Shown here piece after piece: positions 55,006 to 62,761 of a DNA stretch of 64,000 bases. Position numbers and translations under genes: made by a program. Source of the stretch: Massilia agrisoli (GTDB lineage: Bacteria > Pseudomonadota > Gammaproteobacteria > Burkholderiales > Burkholderiaceae_D); contig NZ_JAJHPV010000013.1 in the NCBI RefSeq assembly GCF_020831365.1, forward strand, positions 186,001-250,000, written 5' to 3'. Every line of letters starts with the position of its first letter. Position 1 is the first letter of the stretch. The notes under the pieces were generated by a model. That model was given only the letters and a program-made list of their open reading frames with translations. It was not told the DNA's origin and did no database searches.

Positions 55006-57501
55006 TTATTTCTTGGGTCGCAAGCGTCCTTCGTGCTGCCCATGATGGACAAAGTGGAGATAACCCGATTTAAAGTTTCCCATTGCGACACTGTGAGCGA
55101 TATCAGGATAGCGACCCAGATAGGCTGCGTCGTCGAAGTCAGGCGGGGTCACCAAGTCTATTTTCCCAAGCGACGCTAAGCCGTTCGTTTGATAGTTCCT
55201 AAAGAGTTGTTCGACGCACACTTCCTCGTTTGTCGCGGCAGAGAGCTTCGTGGCTAGCGCGCACATCATTACCCAACGTTCATCCAAGTCATTGGACGAA
55301 TATGCGTTATTCCTTGCGATCTGAGTTGCGCTCCCGGAATATATTGCCTGTTCAGCCAACGATCGAACATGGTCGAGCCGCCCCCTCGTATCGAGCTGCA
55401 GGTAGCCGCTGTTAACCAAGTTTGCAAGGGCCGAGAGTTTGGGATTGCTGGCCGACTCGCGGATGTACTTGTTTCGTACAATCGAGTTGTACATTAGATG
55501 CTTTTCGATTCCCCCTACTACCGAATTACTGTACGCACCAGCGCTACCGACATTCCGATGGTGGTAGTATGCCAACGGTGCGCTTATAACGCCGATGTCG
55601 GCTTCTAGCAGGAAGCGTAAGTTGAAGTCCCAGTCGCCCAGGACGGGAAGTTTATGGTCATATCCGCCAACTCGTTCATATACATGGCGGCTAAAGACAA
55701 AAGCGATCGGTGCGAAGAAGTTGCCCGTCGCCATTTCGGCGAGGTGGACCGTTTTAACCCATTCCTGATAAGGATGGCGCGAGTGCTCGATTACCGTGTC
55801 GCCGATGATCTCTTCCGACACGAGGACGGTTCCGGTAATAACGCCTTTATACACGGCGCTATTGGCTTTGAGGAAATTGGTTGTTGTCTTCAGGAAATCG
55901 GTGTGCCACGAGTCATCGTCATCGTGAATGACCAACCACGTGCTGGCTGAGCACCCGATACCTGCATTTGAGGCCCCTTCCATGCCAAGACTGCGATGGT
56001 TATGACAGATCGTTATCCTGCTCGGATCCGCCATGCTATTTCTCACTACAGAGAGTACGTCATCCAACTCGCCGCCATCGTTGACAATCACCCACTCAAG
56101 ATCCTTGTATGACTGGCTAGCCACACTCTCCGCAGCACGGCGTAACAGCGTCGGCCTGTTCTTGGTGCGCGTTATGATCGCCACGTCATCTTTCTGAACA
56201 ACACTCTTTTGTGCATCCGTTGACGCCACAAAGTAGTCTGCCGGTTTTTCGTCCGTCGCAGATTTCATAAGGAGCTTTTCCTGGGCGAGCCGACGCATCG
56301 CCGGATTTTTGTGTTCGAGCGCTGCCTGGCCTGCCGGCCAAAGCGCATCGTTGATCCGGCATTCGACGCAATCGCCTTCAAATCGCTGAATCGGCTCGAT
56401 TAGCGGGTCGACGCCGCCCTCACGGCCGAGATCGTTAGAGCGGAATTTACCGGATGCGATGAGGGCTGAATCCGGCGTCGGGAACACTAGAACTTCGGTA
56501 ATCGCCGCCAGAGCATGTTCGTATTGCTTCGCGCGTAGCGCTGGGCCTGTTGAGGCAGCTTCTACGACGGCTTTCAACACTACGCTGTACATCTCGTCCC
56601 ATGCGCACGATGGACGCTCGAGCAGTTCCGCCTCGGGAAGGGTATGGGGACCTGCGATATCGCGTTTGGTGATATGGGTTACGGACGGGAGCCCTGGTTC
56701 AAACAGGCTCTCGATAAGATGCCGGTGCAACACGAAGGCGGTTTCCGGCGCTTCACGGTTGTACTGGAAGCCCTCGCTGTTGAACATCAAGCCGTGCATT
56801 TTTCCGGGAGTATGTCCCAGAATGTTCGCCCTGCCAATGGTTCCAAAATACACGCCCTCGAATGTATATTCCGGGAATGCGTGTTCCAGGACGAGCTGGG
56901 AAGTGCCAGCCCAACCTGAGTCGATGAGTAGCATGCGCTTAGAGCCGCCAGATAGTTCTTTTAGATACCTGGCCATCAATGTGGACTGATCTTTAAGGTG
57001 GGTTCCGATCTGGAGCGCAACCTCGTGGTCGGTTTTCATGAATTCATGTAGCGGCATGGGGGCGAGCCTGCCCTTTTTCTCAGTCAGTTTTCCATCGAGC
57101 AGGATGGATGCGACCGCATGAAGATCTAGTCCGGGCAGGTGCATGCCGATACCAGTGATCGAAAGCTCAGGCGCACGGGCGAAGCCGGCTTTTAGTGCCG
57201 AGATACGTGAGGTCTTAATCGTGGCGACATGCGCTGGCAAGGTTTCATTGCGTGCCGCCAGCCAGCATGTGTAAAGATGCAGGATACGCAGCCCAGCACG
57301 GTGGCAGAACAGTGAGGGTATTCCCTGATAGGACGCAGCAAGGACAGTGGCGTGCAAACGGCCGAGGAACTCCGACATGATAGGTGCCAAAACACGAGCC
57401 CCGAACGCCTCGAACTCGGCTCGATTAAACGCGGCCGCAACATTGGTGTGGTGAGGGTCTTTTGGCCCTACGACCTTTTTAATTTTTTTTGAAGTAACCA
57501 T
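55006..57501 (-). CDS. Fusion: DxGWxGT domain + GT2 glycosyltransferase + YLxxNPD-type tail
   Basis: The 831-residue protein has three parts. Residues ~20-430 resemble the C-terminal half of HAD-type glycan proteins: SLFCHRAGLRILHLY, SRISALKAGF and LLIDSGWAGTSQLVL (194-200 core). Residues ~438-700 are a GT2 domain, with AIITRTKNRPTLLRRAAESV, WVIVNDGG, metal-binding HDDDDSW (526-532) and GDWDFNLRFLLEAD. The last ~45 residues carry YLGRYPDIAHSVAMG and HFVHHGQHEGR, a short repeat seen at the ends of many glycan proteins. It follows a separate HAD gene by 4 bases. The sugar is unknown. Confidence 0.75.
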   Translation of the reverse strand: MVTSKKIKKVVGPKDPHHTNVAAAFNRAEFEAFGARVLAPIMSEFLGRLHATVLAASYQGIPSLFCHRAGLRILHLYTCWLAARNETLPAHVATIKTSRISALKAGFARAPELSITGIGMHLPGLDLHAVASILLDGKLTEKKGRLAPMPLHEFMKTDHEVALQIGTHLKDQSTLMARYLKELSGGSKRMLLIDSGWAGTSQLVLEHAFPEYTFEGVYFGTIGRANILGHTPGKMHGLMFNSEGFQYNREAPETAFVLHRHLIESLFEPGLPSVTHITKRDIAGPHTLPEAELLERPSCAWDEMYSVVLKAVVEAASTGPALRAKQYEHALAAITEVLVFPTPDSALIASGKFRSNDLGREGGVDPLIEPIQRFEGDCVECRINDALWPAGQAALEHKNPAMRRLAQEKLLMKSATDEKPADYFVASTDAQKSVVQKDDVAIITRTKNRPTLLRRAAESVASQSYKDLEWVIVNDGGELDDVLSVVRNSMADPSRITICHNHRSLGMEGASNAGIGCSASTWLVIHDDDDSWHTDFLKTTTNFLKANSAVYKGVITGTVLVSEEIIGDTVIEHSRHPYQEWVKTVHLAEMATGNFFAPIAFVFSRHVYERVGGYDHKLPVLGDWDFNLRFLLEADIGVISAPLAYYHHRNVGSAGAYSNSVVGGIEKHLMYNSIVRNKYIRESASNPKLSALANLVNSGYLQLDTRGRLDHVRSLAEQAIYSGSATQIARNNAYSSNDLDERWVMMCALATKLSAATNEEVCVEQLFRNYQTNGLASLGKIDLVTPPDFDDAAYLGRYPDIAHSVAMGNFKSGYLHFVHHGQHEGRLRPKK

Positions 57502-57505
57502 AATT

Positions 57506-58441
57506 TCAGCAGTTAAAGCGCAGGAGACCGCTCAGGGCAACGCCATCGTAGGTGAGGCTTGTTGTTAGAGATTCGTGGCATTTGAGGCGCTCAGCGCGCT
57601 CGGTGTCGGAGATCGGCAAATAAAACGCATTCCACCCGTTGCGTTTCGCTTGGCGGTAGTCGCTTTCTAAACTGTCGCCAAAGTGGAGGATGCGTTCACC
57701 CGGGAGGCCCAGCTGGTCCGCGGCAATGCCATAGAGCCCGCCACAGCGCTTGCTCCCGCGACCATCTGCAGACGAAAGAACGCTGATGCTTTTTCCGTAC
57801 CCGTTCTGCAAAAGCCGCTTGATTAGCGGAGATTCGAGGTACATGTCTGAAAGGAATATGCACTTCACAGAAGGGAATGCGCGGATTATTTCAACGATCA
57901 TCGGGTTGACCGTCAAATGCTCTTTTTCGAACGCAAACTCGGTTTTCACATAGTCGCCTGACATTGCAGGGACACCTAACTGCGAGCAGGTCAGCGAAGA
58001 GATAAGCGCGAGACTGCCTTCGCAAGTTCCGTCAGGTGCGGGTGTAGCAAAGGTGTATGCTGCGCGCGCAGCAAGGGCCCGCGCGACCAGTGCATCTTCA
58101 ACCGAGAACTTACCTTCGTTTTTGCGCGCGAAATTTTCTGAAACCGTATAGAAACGTCTCGCCTCCGAATGCTTGTTGCGCATTAGGGCAGTATCAAACA
58201 CATCGAACGAGAATACTTCGATATTGTTTCGGGCTATTAGCGCCGACACTTCCCCGATCAGCTTCCGGATGAACTTTTTGTCTGACGACAGCGCGCGATA
58301 ATCGGTCGCCGTGCGTAGCTCGTGTGAAACCTCGAACGGGTAAATTACCTGGGTTGCGGGCTGCTGCGCGGAACTAGCCTGCTCGGCGACAGCGGCCGGC
58401 TCTGAGTTCTTCGTTGCTCTTGTTTTGGTTGGGCTGTACAC
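57506..58441 (-). CDS. HAD-superfamily protein of surface-glycan locus
   Basis: The 311-residue protein has a HAD motif I FSFDVFDTALMR (DVFDT, two aspartates), FLSDMYLESPLIKRLL (motif II) and HFGDSLESDYRQAKRNGW (motif IV). These are the signs of the large HAD proteins common in glycan clusters, where the HAD part usually continues into a DxGWxGT part; here that part is in the next gene. GTG at 58441 has GGAG 8 bases upstream and is the likeliest start. A phosphatase or phosphotransferase acting on a sugar intermediate is possible. Confidence 0.8.
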   Translation of the reverse strand: MYSPTKTRATKNSEPAAVAEQASSAQQPATQVIYPFEVSHELRTATDYRALSSDKKFIRKLIGEVSALIARNNIEVFSFDVFDTALMRNKHSEARRFYTVSENFARKNEGKFSVEDALVARALAARAAYTFATPAPDGTCEGSLALISSLTCSQLGVPAMSGDYVKTEFAFEKEHLTVNPMIVEIIRAFPSVKCIFLSDMYLESPLIKRLLQNGYGKSISVLSSADGRGSKRCGGLYGIAADQLGLPGERILHFGDSLESDYRQAKRNGWNAFYLPISDTERAERLKCHESLTTSLTYDGVALSGLLRFNC

Positions 58442-58482
58442 TAATTCAACTCCATATCAGAAAAATGTTTCATCCGTATTTC

Positions 58483-59685
58483 TTACATCCGAAGCAATCG
58501 AAGCTGGTGCTGCAAGCAATTGGAAAGGCTGAGTGCTTCCGCCTGTATTACGCAGGCGCGCTTCGCAGGTCTCCTGAGTTCTTCGCTGAGATGCTCTGCA
58601 AAGGCATCTTTTTCAAAGAACCCCGCGGTATTAATGCTGAGTAGGTCGGAGAACTCGCGTACCGGCGCCGTATCCGAGGCCATAACCGGCAATCCGCTCA
58701 GCGCCGCTTCCAGGAACGACCACGACAACACAAACGGCGTCGTCCAATACGCATGCACCCGGCTGATACTCAGCAGGTCGAGGTAGCTCTGATACGGCAC
58801 CTTGCCCACAAAATGCACGCGGTTCATGTCCAGCTGGTCGCCCACTTCGGCCAGCAGGTGCTCTTTCCAGCTGACGCCGCCCGGCGCCTGGTGGCCGTAA
58901 CTGACGCCATCGCCACCCACGACGATCGCATGCGCGTCCGGTCGCCTGCGCAGCACTTCCGGCAACGTGCGCATGAACACCTGGAACCCGCGTACCGGCT
59001 CGAGGTTGCGTGCCACGTAGCTCAGCACTTCGTCACCCGGCTTGAAAGTGAATGATGGCTTGCTGCCGTTCGCGGCCAGCGTAATGCGGGCTTTCGGATT
59101 GAACTTCAGCTTCTCCAGGTCGATGCCGTCATGGATGACGGTAATCTTTTCCTGCGCCCACGCCGGATACGTACTCTTCTGCCACTCGGTCGGCGAAATG
59201 GCGGCGTCCGCAATTTCCATGCTGAGCAGGTTGGTCGAATTTTTCATGCGCAAGCGGCAGCGCTGGGCGAACGTCAGCGGTGGAACCTCGGGGTCGAACC
59301 CCACGTCCTGGCCCTCTGCTGCGTAGTAGTACTCGCAGTAAAGCACCAGCTTGGCGTGCGGGAACACGTCCTTCAGGAAAAGCGCTTCGCCCCAGCCAGG
59401 ATGGGCCACGATCACGTCAGGCGTGAAGCCCTCGCGTTTGAGCTGCAGGGCCGCCGCGGCGCAGGCCTCGGCATGCAGCATGCTCGCTTCCTGATCGCGC
59501 AGCATTGGATGGGTCTCCGGCGCGGACGGGCGCAGCATCGTGTACTCGCGTACCGCCACACCTTTGATCGGCGGGTTGTCATGCACAGTCAGCGCCACGA
59601 CCTTGTTTCGTTTTTCCTTGGCAAGGTGGGCTGCCAGATGCACGAATTGGCCGGGGAAATTCTGATGGATGAAAAGTACGTTCAT
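58483..59685 (-). CDS. Glycosyltransferase family 4 (GT-B)
   Basis: The 400-residue protein starts VLFIHQNFPGQFVHLAAHLA and has VIVAHPGWGEALFLKDVFP and VIHDGIDLEKL. The C-terminal half shows the donor-binding region YVARNLEPVRGFQVFM and AYWTTPFVLSWSFLEAALSG, which fits the EX7E zone. The AHPGWGE group transfers sugars to lipid-linked or O-antigen-like chains. ATG at 59685 overlaps the upstream methyltransferase stop (ATGA). Its last ~50 codons lie where GC starts to fall toward the AT-rich segment. Confidence 0.88.
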   Translation of the reverse strand: MNVLFIHQNFPGQFVHLAAHLAKEKRNKVVALTVHDNPPIKGVAVREYTMLRPSAPETHPMLRDQEASMLHAEACAAAALQLKREGFTPDVIVAHPGWGEALFLKDVFPHAKLVLYCEYYYAAEGQDVGFDPEVPPLTFAQRCRLRMKNSTNLLSMEIADAAISPTEWQKSTYPAWAQEKITVIHDGIDLEKLKFNPKARITLAANGSKPSFTFKPGDEVLSYVARNLEPVRGFQVFMRTLPEVLRRRPDAHAIVVGGDGVSYGHQAPGGVSWKEHLLAEVGDQLDMNRVHFVGKVPYQSYLDLLSISRVHAYWTTPFVLSWSFLEAALSGLPVMASDTAPVREFSDLLSINTAGFFEKDAFAEHLSEELRRPAKRACVIQAEALSLSNCLQHQLRLLRM

Positions 59686-60365
59686 TTCATCACGCTCGCC
59701 AGTTCGTCGAATACCCCGTCGCTGGTGCCGGGCATCGTCGCGATCGCCCACAGGTCAAGACGGCTGCCCTCGTGGACGCGCACTTCGGCGAAGCCTGCGT
59801 CGATCATCACCTGGCCCAGGCTGCTGGCAGTAAAGCCAGTGCGGTGGGCCATGTAATGGTTGCCGGCGGCGATGGATGCCTGGTGGCCGAATACCACGTC
59901 CAGCGCCGAGATCGGGCCCGCTTTGGAGATGTATAGCGGCTGGTCCAGCTTGTCGTTGACGATCTGGCGCGCTACCGCGCGCAGGTCGGGCAGGGTGACC
60001 AGGATGAATCCGTCATCCTTCAGTACACGCTTGAACTCGGCCAGGGCAACCGGTACCTCAAATGCGTTCAGGTGTTCCAGGTTGTGCGATGACCAGATGG
60101 CGTCGATGCTCCCGTCGGGGATCATGCGCATGTCGGTGATGCTGCCGACAATGTGCGGCTGAACGGCCGGGTTGATGTCGAAACGGATTTCGCGCCAGCC
60201 CTCCGTATGGAAACACGCCGGAAGACGGTCCTTGTTGGCCGGGCCACACCCTACGTGCAACAGCCGCCGCGGCGCTGTCGGTCCGGCCTGTGCTGGAGCG
60301 TGCACTGGTTTGGCTTGTCCGGCATGGCTTCTCGCGTCGGCGGGAACGGCGAAGTAGGCGGTCAT
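59682..60365 (-). CDS. Class I SAM-dependent methyltransferase
   Basis: The 227-residue enzyme has the SAM-binding motif RLLHVGCGPANKD (about residues 34-46), FDINPAVQPHIVGSI as motif II and SIDAIWSSHNLEHL as motif III. It resembles methyltransferases that accompany glycan genes and could methylate a sugar. The first ~30 residues are Pro/Ala-rich. It overlaps by 4 bases with both neighbours (ATGA overlaps), showing tight translational coupling. Confidence 0.85.
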   Translation of the reverse strand: MTAYFAVPADARSHAGQAKPVHAPAQAGPTAPRRLLHVGCGPANKDRLPACFHTEGWREIRFDINPAVQPHIVGSITDMRMIPDGSIDAIWSSHNLEHLNAFEVPVALAEFKRVLKDDGFILVTLPDLRAVARQIVNDKLDQPLYISKAGPISALDVVFGHQASIAAGNHYMAHRTGFTASSLGQVMIDAGFAEVRVHEGSRLDLWAIATMPGTSDGVFDELASVMK

Positions 60366-62761
60366 TTTTTCACCTTTGGCAGCGATCCGCCGCGTGGACT
60401 GCGGTCGCGCGGGGGCAACGCCAGTCCGCCGAAAGCATGGCTGTGGGCATCGAGGTTCAGGCTCGGGTGGTATGCCGGGTCACGCAGCAGGACTTCCCCC
60501 CAGCGCTGGCGCAACTGGTCGAGCTCGCGCTGGGCGCGCGCGCGCTTCTGCGGCGTATCCTCGTGTCCGCGGCTGGCCGATTCGGCATGCAGCAGTGTCG
60601 CGTGCGGGGTCCAGACGATGGCCTTGCCGGCCGCGCGCAGCTTCAGGCACAGGTCGACGTCGTTGAACGCCACCGGGAAGGCGACCGGGTCCATGCCGCC
60701 GACGGCGATAAAATCTTTCTTGCGCAGCAACAGGCAGGCAGCGGTCACACCGCTAACCCGCTGCACCAGCTGGTTACGGCCGTGGTCGCCCCAGTCAGCG
60801 TCCGCCAGGCGGTTGCCGAAATGGCCCGCCACATTGCCGACACCCAGCAGCACGCCGCCGTGCTGGACCATGCCATTGGGCCACAGCAGTTTTGCGCCGA
60901 CGGCGCCGACGCCTGGCCGCATCAGCTGGCCAACAAGTTCGTCCAGCCAGCCATCATGCAGGGCTTCGATGTCGTTGTTGATGAGGCCGATAATCTCGCC
61001 GCTTGCCGCGTCCACCGCGCGGTTGTTCAGGTCGGCATAATTGAACGGACCCGGCATAGGCAGCACGCGCACGCCCGACTTTGCAATTTTGCGGAAATAG
61101 GTTTTTGTCTTTGCCTCGCTCGAGCCATTGTCGATGACGATGATTTCAAGGTTGGGCCAGTCCGTGTGCCGCGCTATGGTGCTGATACAACGCTCCAGCA
61201 GTTCGACGCGGTCGCGCGTCGGAATCACCAGGCTGACCGTTTTGCTGCGCTCGCGCTTGCTCAGGCGGCGCTGCACGCGGCGCGGCTGGAACAGGGCCGT
61301 GTCCGCGTGGCCCGATCGCGTCAGCGTTGCCGCAGGTTCAGCGATTGCCAATGCCCTTTGCGCGGCGTCGGTCCGGGCCTGCATTTCCGCCGTGCCGAGC
61401 GCGGAGTTGCACTGGTAAAGCACGCGCGGCACGTGGATCACCGCGTCGGCGCCTTGTGGCCATACCGCCGCCAGCATTTGCCATGCGAGGCTTGCCTGGT
61501 CGGCGGGGAGTTCGTTTTGTTCTGCGTACGCGGCCAGCACGCTGCTGCGTATCAGCAGAAGGTCGAGCGGATAGTCGCTTGCCAGCGCGTACTCCGGGTT
61601 CCACGCCGGCTTGAACCAGGGTTGGCCGTTGTGCTCGCTGTCCGTGTAGACCAGTTGTGCTGCCGGTTCCGCAAACCCCTCAAGCGCAGTTGCCAGCGCG
61701 TGCGGCGGCAAGGTATCGCCAGCCCGTACGCAGCCGATCACCTCGCATCCGGCGTCCAGCGCTGCTTGCAGAAGCGTGGAAAAGGTTGTTGGTTTCCTGC
61801 CTTTGGCGACGGAACTGAAGAGCTGGACAGACGCGCCGGCCTGGGCCCTTACGCTGGCGCAGGTAGCTTCGATGGCTTGCGCAGTGGCGTCCCCGGTGAC
61901 GATCAATCCAGCCTTCAGCGTGGATTGCCCGGATGCCGCTGCGGCCGGCTCAAACATGCGCGACCATTGAGCGTACTGGCCCATGCCGAGGCTACGGGGG
62001 AGATATCGTTCGTAGCTGTCCACAACATCGTCGAGCAGTGGCGGCCGTTCGTCCGGCAACACGGCCCTGGCGCCGTTGCCGAAGCAGCAGACTGTCACCG
62101 GGCTGCCGTTGAGGGGATGGCCCGTCGCGTCCACCACGCGGACGCTGTGCACGCGTCCGTCGGCCAGCGCCAGTGGCAGGTTGAGCGTAAAACCATGCTT
62201 GCCTACCGCGTAGGAGCGCATGGCAGGGTGCTCAAGGTCGGCAGTTGTTTCGGCCACCTGGGTGTGGCCCACGAACGCTTTCACGACGAGTGAGCGCGTT
62301 TCGTCGGCGCCGTTGAATGCCCAGCCATGCAGGTTCAGGCCGCCGTCGCCGAACACATTGCTCGTTGCGGAGACCGGAGGCTTGTTGGATGGCGAAAAAT
62401 TGATATTTTCTGGCAGCGCAATGCCTGTGTTGGCGACCCGTACAGTCAGCACGCCGCCAAGCTCATCTGCATTGCTGCCAAGGTCCGCGATAAAACCGTG
62501 GCAGGTGTCGGCCAGCGGCCCTCCTGCGGCGGCGCCAAATGCTTCGGCGAGATCGGTCCGCGCTATATCGGCGAACACGCACCCAATCACATCATCGTCG
62601 CGGTACACCTCCAGTACCACTCTGGAACCCGGATTGAGGGTATCAACGGCCCATCCGTAAATGTGGCCGCGATGCACGCCTTCGATGGCGCCTTGCCAGC
62701 GCATGACAGGTAGACGCGCAGGCGTCTTCGCGCGAAGTTTGAGCGGGGATTCTGATTTCAT
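60362..62761 (-). CDS. Large bipartite GT2 glycosyltransferase with two GWA beta-domains (RfbC-like)
   Basis: The 799-residue protein has four parts. Residues ~24-110 and ~125-225 are two related domains of the GWAxD type (YGWAVDTLNPGSRVVLEVY; LHGWAFNGADE), each ending with a GFxxxL pattern. Residues ~260-480 resemble the N-terminal half of RfbC-like enzymes (VYTDSEHNGQPWFKPAWNPE) but lack a clear DxD. Residues ~520-780 are a canonical GT2, with SLVIPTRDRVELLERC, IIVIDNGS, LINNDIE and FNDVDLCLKLRAAG. ATG at 62761 overlaps the upstream stop by 4 bases. Donor and acceptor are unknown. Confidence 0.88.
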   Translation of the reverse strand: MKSESPLKLRAKTPARLPVMRWQGAIEGVHRGHIYGWAVDTLNPGSRVVLEVYRDDDVIGCVFADIARTDLAEAFGAAAGGPLADTCHGFIADLGSNADELGGVLTVRVANTGIALPENINFSPSNKPPVSATSNVFGDGGLNLHGWAFNGADETRSLVVKAFVGHTQVAETTADLEHPAMRSYAVGKHGFTLNLPLALADGRVHSVRVVDATGHPLNGSPVTVCCFGNGARAVLPDERPPLLDDVVDSYERYLPRSLGMGQYAQWSRMFEPAAAASGQSTLKAGLIVTGDATAQAIEATCASVRAQAGASVQLFSSVAKGRKPTTFSTLLQAALDAGCEVIGCVRAGDTLPPHALATALEGFAEPAAQLVYTDSEHNGQPWFKPAWNPEYALASDYPLDLLLIRSSVLAAYAEQNELPADQASLAWQMLAAVWPQGADAVIHVPRVLYQCNSALGTAEMQARTDAAQRALAIAEPAATLTRSGHADTALFQPRRVQRRLSKRERSKTVSLVIPTRDRVELLERCISTIARHTDWPNLEIIVIDNGSSEAKTKTYFRKIAKSGVRVLPMPGPFNYADLNNRAVDAASGEIIGLINNDIEALHDGWLDELVGQLMRPGVGAVGAKLLWPNGMVQHGGVLLGVGNVAGHFGNRLADADWGDHGRNQLVQRVSGVTAACLLLRKKDFIAVGGMDPVAFPVAFNDVDLCLKLRAAGKAIVWTPHATLLHAESASRGHEDTPQKRARAQRELDQLRQRWGEVLLRDPAYHPSLNLDAHSHAFGGLALPPRDRSPRGGSLPKVKK

